DNA of 7,193 nt from Acholeplasmataceae bacterium (GTDB lineage: Bacteria; Bacillota_I; Bacilli_A; Acholeplasmatales; Acholeplasmataceae). The notes under the pieces are model-generated. The model was not told the origin of the DNA, made no database searches, and was given only the letters and a program-made list of their open reading frames with translations. The DNA lies in assembly GCA_030656435.1 (NCBI GenBank), contig JAUSOA010000193.1, forward strand, positions 1-7,193, written 5' to 3'. This document shows positions 1 to 6,006 of the stretch, one piece after another (the first letter of the stretch is position 1; each line of letters opens with the position of its first letter). A program made the translations under genes and the position numbers.

Positions 1-800
1 AATTTATCCATATATCCTTCATTTTGACAGTGATTACACCTAATTTGATTTCCTTTTGTTGCTAAAGTATGTAAACTTTCGCATATTGGGCAAACATATA
101 AAACATCCTCTAGCCCTTCAGCAAGCTTTTTGCCTGGATGAGGAATCATTTTTTCTCTTTGGAAGTCATATGCATTGTGATAGAGTGCTTTTTTGATAAT
201 CTCATTGATTTGATTGACACTTAAATCTTTTATTTTTTCCTTTGGAATAGTTAGATTGTAGTGAAATTCAGCATATCTATTTTTTCTTTTTCCTGTTGCC
301 CATCTTGGTTTAGAAAGATAGCCTCCTCTTACATTACATGTAATCACGTCAATTTCTAGTTTTTTAATAAGCTTCATCGTAGACTCTTCAATGTAGTTGG
401 TTTCACCATAAAAAGTGGTATCTCCCTCTGGAAATATCAATATAGGATAGCCTCTTTTTACTGCTCCAATAAGGTCTCTAACTGTTGATGTATCACTTTG
501 ACCCTTAGCCTTAGAGATGACGTGTGCAACCTGTGTAACAAGAAATTTTGTAGCCTTTTTCTTGAATAAAGTTTGATTCGCAACGATAAAAGGAACACGT
601 CTAAAATTTAGAGGAACATGAATGACATCAAACATAAAGGTATGATTCGATAAGATCACTGCAGGCTCTTTTCTTTTGAAGCTTACGCCTTCACCCAAAA
701 AAACCTTTCTTTTTGAATCCTTATACATCCAAAGTCTAGCAATAGGACGCATAATGTTCATGATGAAATCTTGTCTTTTATCTAGTCTTGTTCTTTTCAT
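1..800 (-). CDS. PlsC-type lysophospholipid acyltransferase with C-terminal zinc ribbon (3' end beyond the left edge)
   Basis: Probably transfers an acyl chain to a lysophospholipid such as 1-acylglycerol-3-phosphate at the inner membrane face. I read 266 codons from ATG 798-800 without a stop; the C-terminus lies outside the window. The acyltransferase HX4D motif is at residues 52-58 (NHTFMFD; His53 and Asp58 catalytic in the family), and the FPEG substrate-binding motif is at 123-126. After the domain, residues 237-258 carry CPIC and CNHC pairs separated by 14 residues, a typical zinc-ribbon pattern and an addition to the basic PlsC fold. No clear transmembrane segment is visible, although the N-terminus is very basic. 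The start is set by an AGAGGA ribosome site that overlaps the stop of the Nudix gene 9 bp upstream, so the two genes are cotranscribed and probably translationally linked. The family call is firm from the motifs; the exact acyl acceptor is inference. Confidence 0.87.
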   Translation of the reverse strand, partial: MKRTRLDKRQDFIMNIMRPIARLWMYKDSKRKVFLGEGVSFKRKEPAVILSNHTFMFDVIHVPLNFRRVPFIVANQTLFKKKATKFLVTQVAHVISKAKGQSDTSTVRDLIGAVKRGYPILIFPEGDTTFYGETNYIEESTMKLIKKLEIDVITCNVRGGYLSKPRWATGKRKNRYAEFHYNLTIPKEKIKDLSVNQINEIIKKALYHNAYDFQREKMIPHPGKKLAEGLEDVLYVCPICESLHTLATKGNQIRCNHCQNEGYMDK

Positions 801-809
801 TAGAATCCT

Positions 810-1343
810 CTATTCATTCATTAAGTAGTATTGTAATGCGATAATTGTCTTACCATCTGTTATTAATCCACTTGACAATAAATTTGATATTTGATTTCTT
901 TCAATGTATTCTATTTCTATAAATTCATCCTCATCAGGAGATGCTGGAATCTCTTTTCTCTCGCAATCATAAGCGATAAATATATCTAAGACTTCATCAC
1001 AAAATCCTACTGCTGGATGAAATGAAAATATTTTTTTATAATGGTTTGATACATATCCTGTTTCTTCTTCAAGTTCTCTTTTTGCACAGGTTAATCCATC
1101 TTCACCTAGATAGTCCTTTTTACCTGCTGGAATCTCTAAGCTTATCTTTTGAATTGGATACCTGTATTGCTTAGTTAAAATAATTTGATGGTCCTTAGTA
1201 ATAGCTAGAATTGAAGCTCCTCCTGGGTGCTTTAATACAACTCTTTGTGATGTGTTTCCATTGGGAAGAAAAACTTCGTCTTCATAAAAAGATAGAAAAT
1301 TCCCTTCGTAGATTTTTTTACTTGATTTTGTCTTTTCTATCAT
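810..1343 (-). CDS. Nudix hydrolase, ADP-ribose pyrophosphatase (NudF) type
   Basis: A 177-residue cytoplasmic enzyme that probably hydrolyses ADP-ribose or a related nucleoside diphosphate sugar to AMP plus a sugar phosphate, using divalent metal. The Nudix box runs from Gly74 to Tyr97: EIPAG, then Glu81, then RELEEETGY (89-97), with the metal-binding glutamates Glu93 and Glu94 intact. The spacing from Gly74 to Glu81 is six residues rather than the canonical five, so the box is GX6EX7REUXEEXGU. The segment HPAVGFCDE (109-117) matches the region after the box in ADP-ribose pyrophosphatases. Length is normal for that subfamily. The start ATG has an AAGAGG site 6 nt upstream. The gene is first in a unit with the acyltransferase, with its own promoter just upstream. 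Substrate is inferred from family resemblance; another nucleotide sugar is possible. Confidence 0.9.
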   Translation of the reverse strand: MIEKTKSSKKIYEGNFLSFYEDEVFLPNGNTSQRVVLKHPGGASILAITKDHQIILTKQYRYPIQKISLEIPAGKKDYLGEDGLTCAKRELEEETGYVSNHYKKIFSFHPAVGFCDEVLDIFIAYDCERKEIPASPDEDEFIEIEYIERNQISNLLSSGLITDGKTIIALQYYLMNE

Positions 1344-1375
1344 GATTAACCTCTTTTTTCTTATGTTCTAATGAT

Positions 1376-1405
1376 ATTATAACATCAATATTGCCTTTGA
1401 TTCAA
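1376..1405 (-). promoter_or_regulatory. Sigma-A-type promoter of the Nudix-acyltransferase unit
   Basis: Read on the minus strand, TTGAAT (1400-1405, 4 of 6 to TTGACA) lies 18 bp before a perfect TATAAT (1376-1381). Transcription would start near 1369, leaving a leader of about 25 nt that contains the AAGAGG ribosome site. The -35 box overlaps the T-tract of the terminator of the upstream gene. The match is by eye only. Confidence 0.6.
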
Positions 1406-1430
1406 AGAAAAAGGGATGCGTTTGCATCCC
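1401..1430 (-). terminator. Rho-independent terminator of the EEP-family gene
   Basis: On the minus strand, a 7-bp perfect stem GGGATGC/GCATCCC (1413-1430, 4-nt loop) is followed by TTTTTCTTTG. It begins 21 bp past the stop codon of the EEP gene, the expected place and polarity for its terminator. Confidence 0.8.
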
Positions 1431-1451
1431 AATTTATATATTTATTATCAC

Positions 1452-2549
1452 TTAAGGCAGTAACTTGATTTTCATAACGACAGGATTATGATCTGAGTTT
1501 TCAAAATCATAATTAACAGTCATCGCTCCAGCAGAACTTTGAGTATCGTTAAATTTTTCAACTAATATGTTGGAACTCACAATAAAGCCATCAATAATAT
1601 AGTATTGTGTGTTGATACTTTCTGGATCATAGGGTTGATTGAGTAATCTACAAGATGGTAATGATGTGTCAATCATAAATGAATACCCTGTTGGAAGAAA
1701 ATTATCTTCAATTGGAAAAGCTTCATAAAAATCTTGTGTTACAGGATAAATGCCAACTGCTTCTGGAAAAGTTTGATTAAAATCTCCACCGACAACAACA
1801 TAATTTCCTAATGCTTTTTCACTTTCTAAAAATGCTTTTAAGAATGCCATTTCTTGAGCACGTAGTGAACCGTCCCCATCATATGCTGACATATGAAGGT
1901 TGACTATAACAAACTCCTTGGTTGAGTTTTCTATTTCAAGTCTTGAAACCATCATTGCGCGCTTCAGATTCGCAACTCTTAACGGCCATGAAAATTCACC
2001 TGGAAATTGTAATCTTTGACTATCACTAACTCTAAATGAAGTCAAAGTTGCGATTCCACTTTCAACATACCCAATATAATCAGTTAGTGAAAGCGGGAAT
2101 GGAACAAGTAATGATTTAAAGTTATATGCAAACTGACTGCTATATGTTTGTCCTAGTGCATTTTCTATTTCTTCAAGCTGGTTGATTTTATAGCTTCTTC
2201 TTGATTTTAGATCAATTTCTTGAAGTAAATAAAAGTCTACTGTGTATTCACTTATTGCATCTTGAATTCCAGAAAGATAGGTATCAACAACTTCTTTACT
2301 TTTAGGAATACCATTTTTTCCACCATCTAAAATAAAATCTTCATCCTTACCTAGACCTGCATAACCAATATTAAATGTCATGAATGTCATGGAATCGTTT
2401 AACTTAACAAGCTTTGTTTGATTATTTTGAACAATTAAATCCTCAACATCCTGTGGTTTATACTCAAATACAGTTAAGGTCCCTATAAAGATGAAAATAA
2501 ACAATAATAAAACAATGAAGAGTCTTATCAACAGCCTAAATATTTTCAT
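1452..2549 (-). CDS. Membrane-anchored endonuclease/exonuclease/phosphatase (EEP) family protein
   Basis: A 365-residue metal-dependent phosphoesterase of the EEP (DNase I-like) fold; the substrate is unknown. A basic N-terminus (MKIFRLLIR) precedes a hydrophobic segment to about residue 28, an uncleaved anchor or signal sequence. By the positive-inside rule the catalytic domain would lie outside the cell. EEP signatures occur in order: FNIGY near residues 59-63, QE at 110-111 (metal-binding Glu), NLHMSAYDGDG from 217 with His219, GGDFN at 254-258, IDGF near 319-322 and SDHNP at 352-356 with the catalytic His354. A longer reading from ATG 2565-2567 adds six residues, but those codons contain the GGAGG ribosome site and leave no site of their own, so I start at 2549. 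The gene has its own promoter and terminator and so stands alone. It could be a surface nuclease, a sphingomyelinase-like enzyme or a phosphoinositide-type phosphatase; the sequence alone does not choose. Confidence 0.85.
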   Translation of the reverse strand: MKIFRLLIRLFIVLLLFIFIFIGTLTVFEYKPQDVEDLIVQNNQTKLVKLNDSMTFMTFNIGYAGLGKDEDFILDGGKNGIPKSKEVVDTYLSGIQDAISEYTVDFYLLQEIDLKSRRSYKINQLEEIENALGQTYSSQFAYNFKSLLVPFPLSLTDYIGYVESGIATLTSFRVSDSQRLQFPGEFSWPLRVANLKRAMMVSRLEIENSTKEFVIVNLHMSAYDGDGSLRAQEMAFLKAFLESEKALGNYVVVGGDFNQTFPEAVGIYPVTQDFYEAFPIEDNFLPTGYSFMIDTSLPSCRLLNQPYDPESINTQYYIIDGFIVSSNILVEKFNDTQSSAGAMTVNYDFENSDHNPVVMKIKLLP

Positions 2550-2580
2550 AAATCCTCCATGAAACATTCATTTTAGATTT

Positions 2581-2610
2581 ATTATACACCACATGATAGT
2601 GATAAGTCAT
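2581..2610 (-). promoter_or_regulatory. Sigma-A-type promoter of the EEP-family gene
   Basis: On the minus strand a perfect TATAAT (2581-2586) follows ATGACT (2605-2610; shares TGAC with TTGACA) by 18 bp. Transcription starting near 2574 gives a leader of about 25 nt to the ATG at 2549 with GGAGG inside it. This also argues against the ATG at 2567, which would then be almost leaderless. Confidence 0.55.
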
Positions 2611-2641
2611 GAAAAAGAAAGGACTGACACGATGTCAGTCC
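2611..2641 (-). terminator. Rho-independent terminator of the fumarase/mesaconase operon
   Basis: A perfect 9-bp stem GGACTGACA/TGTCAGTCC with a 3-nt loop (2621-2641) is followed on the minus strand by TTTCTTTTTC (2611-2620). It begins 9 bp after the stop codon of the beta-subunit gene. It separates that operon from the EEP gene, whose promoter lies immediately downstream. Confidence 0.88.
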
Positions 2642-2650
2642 AAGATTTAT

Positions 2651-3202
2651 TTAAAAATCAATCGTTTTATATTTTTTGACTTCATCAACAATCAAATTAC
2701 CACCATAAATATCATAGGTTACAATTGCTGGAAAATCCTTAACCTGTAATTTGTAGATAGCTTCCGCTCCTAAATCGTGATAAAGCACGACTTCGCTTTG
2801 AGTTACTTTTCTTGAAAGCAGTGCACCCGCTCCCCCAACTGCTTGAAGGTAAACTCCTTTATAAGTAATCATATCCTTGATAAATTCATCACTACGATCG
2901 CCTTTACCAATCATGATTTTTAAACCCTCTTGCATCAGCCTAGTCGAATAAGAATCCATGCGGTAGCTTGAGGTTGGTCCACATGAGCCAATGGGTCTAC
3001 CTTCCTTAGCTGGGGTAGGACCAACGTAATAAATGACCTGACCATTTAAGTCTATAGGAAGTTTTTCACCTCTATCTAATGCCTCTGTCATTCTTTTGTG
3101 TGCAGAGTCTCTTCCGGTATAAATCGTTCCAGTAATATAGACGATTTCTCCAGCCTTCATTAACTCAATATCTTTATCCAAAATTGGTGTTGTAAGTTTC
3201 AT
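2651..3202 (-). CDS. fumB: Class I fumarase-type hydro-lyase, beta subunit (fumarate hydratase or mesaconase)
   Basis: A 183-residue beta subunit corresponding to the C-terminal domain of single-chain class I fumarases. It pairs with the iron-sulfur alpha subunit to add or remove water on fumarate/malate or, given the locus, mesaconate/citramalate. Family signatures are clear: GTIYTGRDSAHKR (25-37), fumarase-like rather than TtdB-like, and CGPTSSYRMDSYS (74-86), which holds Thr77 and Arg81. These align with the Thr and Arg implicated in catalysis and substrate binding in class I fumarases. The usual GPTT is GPTS here, but the first Thr is kept. Length is normal for the stand-alone subunit. 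A strong AGGAGG site overlaps the alpha-subunit stop, and the gap is only 11 bp, so the two are co-expressed. The family is firm; the choice between fumarase and mesaconase rests on context. L-tartrate dehydratase is less likely. Confidence 0.92.
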   Translation of the reverse strand: MKLTTPILDKDIELMKAGEIVYITGTIYTGRDSAHKRMTEALDRGEKLPIDLNGQVIYYVGPTPAKEGRPIGSCGPTSSYRMDSYSTRLMQEGLKIMIGKGDRSDEFIKDMITYKGVYLQAVGGAGALLSRKVTQSEVVLYHDLGAEAIYKLQVKDFPAIVTYDIYGGNLIVDEVKKYKTIDF

Positions 3203-3213
3203 TATAATCCCTC

Positions 3214-4053
3214 CTATATCGTTATATCTTTATGTCGTGATGCATGACATTGGAGATTGACTGCTACAGGCAGTGAAGCAATATGGCATGGGTAACTATT
3301 GATTTTAACTGCTAAAGCAGTCGTAGACCCACCAAAGCCCATAGGTCCAACCCCGAGTTGGTTGATTTCAGCAAGTAATTCAGCTTCTAACTTTGCTAGC
3401 ACTGGATCTGGATTAATATCATGCAAATCTCTCATTATCGCTTCTTTAGCAATTAAGGCAGATTTTTCTAAATTTCCTCCAATACCAACACCAACAACAA
3501 GCGGTGGACAAGGTTTTCCACCTGCATAAAAAATGGTGTGAAGTACAAGCTTTTTAATGCCTTCAATACCATCTGATGGGATTAACATTTTGACTAAGCT
3601 CATATTCTCTGACCCACCACCCTTTGGTGCGAGGGTAAACTTGATTTGGTCACCCGGAACTAACTTTACATGAATGATTGCTGGTGTGTTGTCATTAGTG
3701 TTACCTCGAGTAATCGGATGTTTTGCAACAGACTTTCTCAGTAGCCCCTCATGATATGCTTGTCTAACACCTTCATTAATTGCATCATATAAATCGCCCT
3801 CTAAATGAACATCATAACCAAGCTCAACGAAAACAACCACCATCCCAGTATCCTGGCACATCGGTTCTTTATTTTCTAAAGCAATCTCGTCATTCTCAAT
3901 AATTTGAGAAATGACGTTCTTTCCAATATCTGATTTTTCTTTCTTTAGTGCTTCTCTTAGTTCGTCAATAAATGACTTTCCAATATTACAATTTGCATCT
4001 ATTGCTAGTTCTTTTATAGTCTTTGTGATAAGACTTGACTCTACATTTCGCAT
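3214..4053 (-). CDS. fumA: Class I fumarase-type hydro-lyase, alpha subunit (fumarate hydratase or mesaconase)
   Basis: A 279-residue alpha subunit that carries the oxygen-sensitive [4Fe-4S] cluster. The three likely cluster cysteines are Cys66 in MCQDTGM, Cys182 in GGKPCPP and Cys269 in QCHASRHK. Asp68 in CQDTG corresponds to a conserved active-site acid, and KGGGSENMS (144-152) is a family signature. With the beta subunit it forms a reversible hydratase. The frame stays open to a TTG at 4069-4071, but I choose ATG 4051-4053: GGGTGA lies just upstream and the TTG overlaps the predicted -10 box. The gene is divergent from glutamate mutase. In the methylaspartate pathway a two-subunit class I enzyme hydrates mesaconate to (S)-citramalate, so this pair may be the mesaconase, possibly also active on fumarate. 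Activity cannot be told from these motifs alone. Confidence 0.92.
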   Translation of the reverse strand: MRNVESSLITKTIKELAIDANCNIGKSFIDELREALKKEKSDIGKNVISQIIENDEIALENKEPMCQDTGMVVVFVELGYDVHLEGDLYDAINEGVRQAYHEGLLRKSVAKHPITRGNTNDNTPAIIHVKLVPGDQIKFTLAPKGGGSENMSLVKMLIPSDGIEGIKKLVLHTIFYAGGKPCPPLVVGVGIGGNLEKSALIAKEAIMRDLHDINPDPVLAKLEAELLAEINQLGVGPMGFGGSTTALAVKINSYPCHIASLPVAVNLQCHASRHKDITI

Positions 4054-4070
4054 ACTTTTCACCCAATTCA

Positions 4071-4099
4071 ATTATAACATTAAAAAACATAAATACAAA
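4071..4099 (-). promoter_or_regulatory. Probable promoter of the fumarase/mesaconase operon
   Basis: On the minus strand a perfect TATAAT (4071-4076) lies 17 bp after the weak -35 TTTGTA (4094-4099, 3 of 6). A start near 4064 would leave a leader of only about 11 nt before ATG 4053, just holding GGGTGA. The -35 region overlaps one copy of the TTGTATT heptamer (4092-4098). A weak -35 is compatible with activator dependence, but that is inference. Confidence 0.45.
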
Positions 4100-4145
4100 T
4101 CGAGTTTGCCTGTTGTATTTTTTATCCATTTGTATTAAAATACAA
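4092..4145. promoter_or_regulatory. Cluster of four TTGTATT/AATACAA half-sites; putative operator of the divergent operons
   Basis: The heptamer TTGTATT occurs at 4113-4119 and 4130-4136 on the plus strand and, as AATACAA, at 4092-4098 and 4139-4145. The last two plus-strand positions form the palindrome TTGTATTAAAATACAA (4130-4145), which covers the best -10 candidate of the glm operon. The copy at 4092-4098 overlaps the -35 of the fumarase operon. Inverted TTGTAT/ATACAA half-sites resemble operators of GntR-family regulators such as TreR, but no regulator gene is in the window and the region is AT-rich, so this is inference from symmetry and position. Confidence 0.45.
4113..4141 (+). promoter_or_regulatory. 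Probable promoter of the glmS-glmL-glmE operon
   Basis: TAAAAT (4136-4141, 5 of 6 to TATAAT) lies 17 bp after TTGTAT (4113-4118, 3 of 6 to TTGACA). Transcription from about 4148 gives a leader of roughly 58 nt. TTGCCT at 4106-4111 is a better -35 but has no good -10 at normal spacing. Both boxes overlap the heptamer repeats, as expected for a repressed or activator-controlled promoter. Confidence 0.4.
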
Positions 4146-4150
4146 GTGTA

Positions 4151-4164
4151 TGTAAGCGTTTTAT
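4151..4164 (+). promoter_or_regulatory. cre-like site (CcpA catabolite control)
   Basis: TGTAAGCGTTTTAT matches the Bacillota cre consensus TGNAARCGNWWWCA at all positions except the final CA. It lies just downstream of the predicted transcription start of the glm operon, a position where CcpA binding normally represses. Repression of amino-acid fermentation by sugars would make sense. The two mismatches at the 3' end keep this tentative. Confidence 0.35.
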
Positions 4165-4196
4165 TTTTTTTGTAGAGTATTCAATTTTTAGCTGCT

Positions 4197-4203
4197 GGAG
4201 GAG
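4197..4203 (+). promoter_or_regulatory. Strong ribosome binding site of glmS
   Basis: GGAGGAG ends 3 nt before ATG 4207 and fixes the start codon. It is one of the strongest sites in the window, which fits a small subunit needed in quantity. Confidence 0.8.
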
Positions 4204-4206
4204 AAA

Positions 4207-4614
4207 ATGAAGTCGATTGTTATAGGTGTTATCGGAGCTGATGTTCATGCTGTGGGAAATAGAATCATCGAATACACTTTGACACGTGAAGGTTATAACG
4301 TCGTCAATGTGGGTGTCTTATCGACACAAGAAGATTTTATTAATGCAGCAATAGAAACGTCGGCTCGTTTAATTTTAGTATCATCTCTTTATGGTCATGG
4401 AGAATTAGACTGTAGAGGCATGAGAGAAAAATGTATAGAGGCTGGTCTAAATGATGTAATACTTTATGTCGGTGGTAATATTGTTGTTGGTAAACAGGAT
4501 TTCGCTGATGTAGAAAGAAGATTCAAGGAAATGGGATTCAATCGTGTTTACCCACCTGGTATTACGATCGATGAAGTTTTAGATACAATTAAACAAGATT
4601 TAGGAGATTTGTAA
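4207..4614 (+). CDS. glmS: Glutamate mutase (methylaspartate mutase), sigma subunit, cobalamin-binding
   Basis: The 135-residue small subunit (also called MutS or MamA; not the mismatch-repair MutS and not glucosamine-6-phosphate synthase). It binds adenosylcobalamin in the base-off/His-on mode and joins GlmE to convert L-glutamate to (2S,3S)-3-methylaspartate. The cobalamin signature DxHxxG is Asp12-Val-His14-Ala-Val-Gly17; His14 is the lower axial cobalt ligand in the family. SSLYGHGE (59-66) and GGN (89-91) line the nucleotide-tail pocket of the Rossmann-like fold. Length is typical of a stand-alone sigma subunit. It is first in its operon and its stop codon overlaps the glmL start by one base (TAATG). 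No cobalamin riboswitch is visible in the short leader. The identity is very secure from the motif together with the neighbours. Confidence 0.97.
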   Translation: MKSIVIGVIGADVHAVGNRIIEYTLTREGYNVVNVGVLSTQEDFINAAIETSARLILVSSLYGHGELDCRGMREKCIEAGLNDVILYVGGNIVVGKQDFADVERRFKEMGFNRVYPPGITIDEVLDTIKQDLGDL

Positions 4615-5996
4615 TGAGAAGTTATTTATTGGTGGATTTCGGTTCGACATTCACCAAATTGACAGCTGTCGATTTGGATAAAGAGGATATCATTGCTACC
4701 TCTAAGGCAATTACAACTGTAGAAACCAATATTGCTGAAGGCTATGATAAGGCACTCGCAAGACTTTATAAAAAAATCGGTGAAGAAATCAAGTTTGAAA
4801 AGGTTGTTGCTTGTTCTTCTGCTGCTGGTGGTTTAAAAATGGTTGCGATTGGGCTTGTTGAAGATTTAACTACAGAAGCTGCTGCAAGAGTATGTCTTGG
4901 AGCAGGTGCTAAGGTCGAGCTAGTCTTATCTCATAATATCAACAATGCTGAAGTACAGAGCATTCTCGATAAAAAAATTGATATCGTCTTACTCGCAGGT
5001 GGGGCAAATGGTGGAAACAAGGAGTGCGTGATTCATAACGCTAAACAACTTGCCAGTTCTGCTGTTAAAGCACCCATTGTTTTTGCTGGAAATAAAGACG
5101 CTATTGACGAAATTACATCGATTCTTTCTAATGCAAAAAAAGATTTTCATATTTGTGAAAACGTTATGCCTAGATTAAACGTCTTGAATATCAATAGTGC
5201 TAAGGACAAGATTAAGGAAATCTTCGTCAAAAACATTATTGAAGCAAAAGGAATCAAAAAAATTGAAAAAACAATCGATCAAGTTATCTTACCTACACCC
5301 AATGCTGTTTTAATGGCTGCAGAGCTTTTATCTAAAGGTTTTGATGATGAAGAAGGTTTAGGTGATTTGATGGTTGCAGATTTAGGTGGAGCAACTACTG
5401 ATATCTATTCAATGGCACAGGGTTTACCTACACAAATGAATGCACTTTTATCTGGACTCGAAGAGCCATTTGCGAAAAGAACAGTTGAGGGAGACTTGGG
5501 GATGAGATATTCAGCTCTTGGTGTCTTGCAGTCAATGACTTCTGCAGAAATCAGTCATTGGAGTAAAGAGGGAATTGATATCGTTAGTGAAGCAACAAAA
5601 AGACATGATGATATCGAATTTATTTCTGAGACCGACTTTGATTACATCGTTGATGACATCATCGCAGGAAAATGTATTGAAACTGCTGTATCGCGTCATA
5701 TTGGAACACTCAAGGGAGTCTATACACCCATGGGTATTATGTATTATCAAGTTGGTAAGGATTTAACAAAAACAAATTATTTTATTGGAACAGGTGGAGT
5801 TGTTATTAGTAGTAAGGATCCTGTTGCAATTTTAAAGCATGGAACAAAGATGGAAACAAAACCAATGGAACTTAGACCACATAATCCTGAATTTTTACTT
5901 GATAAGGATTATATTTTATCTGCCATGGGGTTATTATCAATAGATTTTCCGGAAATCGCTCTAAAAATAATGAAAAAACGCATTGTGAAAATTTAG
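4614..5996 (+). CDS. glmL: Glutamate mutase reactivating ATPase GlmL (MutL)
   Basis: A 460-residue accessory protein of the actin-like ATPase (ASKHA) fold. In the family it uses ATP to exchange damaged cobalamin for fresh adenosylcobalamin on glutamate mutase. The N-terminal phosphate-binding motif is DFGSTFTK (8-15). CSSAAGGLKMVAIGL (67-81) is characteristic of the GlmL family. A second ATPase motif is DLGGATTDIYS (256-266), and GTGG at 392-395 fits the adenosine motif. Length is usual for the family. An AGGAG site lies 7 nt before the ATG inside the end of glmS, and the one-base overlap with the glmS stop points to coupled translation. Lying between the two catalytic subunit genes, it is specific for glutamate mutase and is not the DNA-repair MutL. 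Confidence 0.96.
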   Translation: MRSYLLVDFGSTFTKLTAVDLDKEDIIATSKAITTVETNIAEGYDKALARLYKKIGEEIKFEKVVACSSAAGGLKMVAIGLVEDLTTEAAARVCLGAGAKVELVLSHNINNAEVQSILDKKIDIVLLAGGANGGNKECVIHNAKQLASSAVKAPIVFAGNKDAIDEITSILSNAKKDFHICENVMPRLNVLNINSAKDKIKEIFVKNIIEAKGIKKIEKTIDQVILPTPNAVLMAAELLSKGFDDEEGLGDLMVADLGGATTDIYSMAQGLPTQMNALLSGLEEPFAKRTVEGDLGMRYSALGVLQSMTSAEISHWSKEGIDIVSEATKRHDDIEFISETDFDYIVDDIIAGKCIETAVSRHIGTLKGVYTPMGIMYYQVGKDLTKTNYFIGTGGVVISSKDPVAILKHGTKMETKPMELRPHNPEFLLDKDYILSAMGLLSIDFPEIALKIMKKRIVKI

Positions 5997-6006
5997 GAGA
6001 AAAATC

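Noticed and set aside
3201..3206. TATAAT on the minus strand just before the beta-subunit gene
   Set aside because: It overlaps the ATG itself, so it could not drive that gene; it is a chance match in AT-rich sequence.
3299..3529. Plus-strand open frame of 76 codons inside the alpha-subunit gene
   Set aside because: It is antisense to a strongly conserved gene, has low-complexity Pro/Ser/Thr-rich content and no ribosome site; it is a shadow frame.
2651..4053. L-tartrate dehydratase (TtdA/TtdB) identity for the hydro-lyase pair
   Set aside because: The beta subunit has the fumarase-type GTIYTGRDSAHKR segment and the neighbours belong to glutamate fermentation, not tartrate use.
3911..4138. 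Plus-strand open frame of 75 codons running into the divergent spacer
   Set aside because: It is antisense to the start of the alpha-subunit gene, covers both predicted promoters, has no ribosome site and resembles no family.
4092..4145. TTGTATT repeats as a CRISPR or tandem-repeat array
   Set aside because: The units are only 7 bp, in mixed orientation and irregularly spaced; their position over promoters fits operators better.
5532..5766. Short open frames on both strands inside glmL
   Set aside because: They lie within a conserved coding region in other frames and have no supporting start signals.
4207..5996. DNA mismatch-repair mutS/mutL or glucosamine-6-phosphate synthase, suggested by the shared names
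   Set aside because: The DxHxxG cobalamin motif, the actin-like ATPase motifs and the adjacent glmE show a glutamate mutase operon; the names are homonyms.
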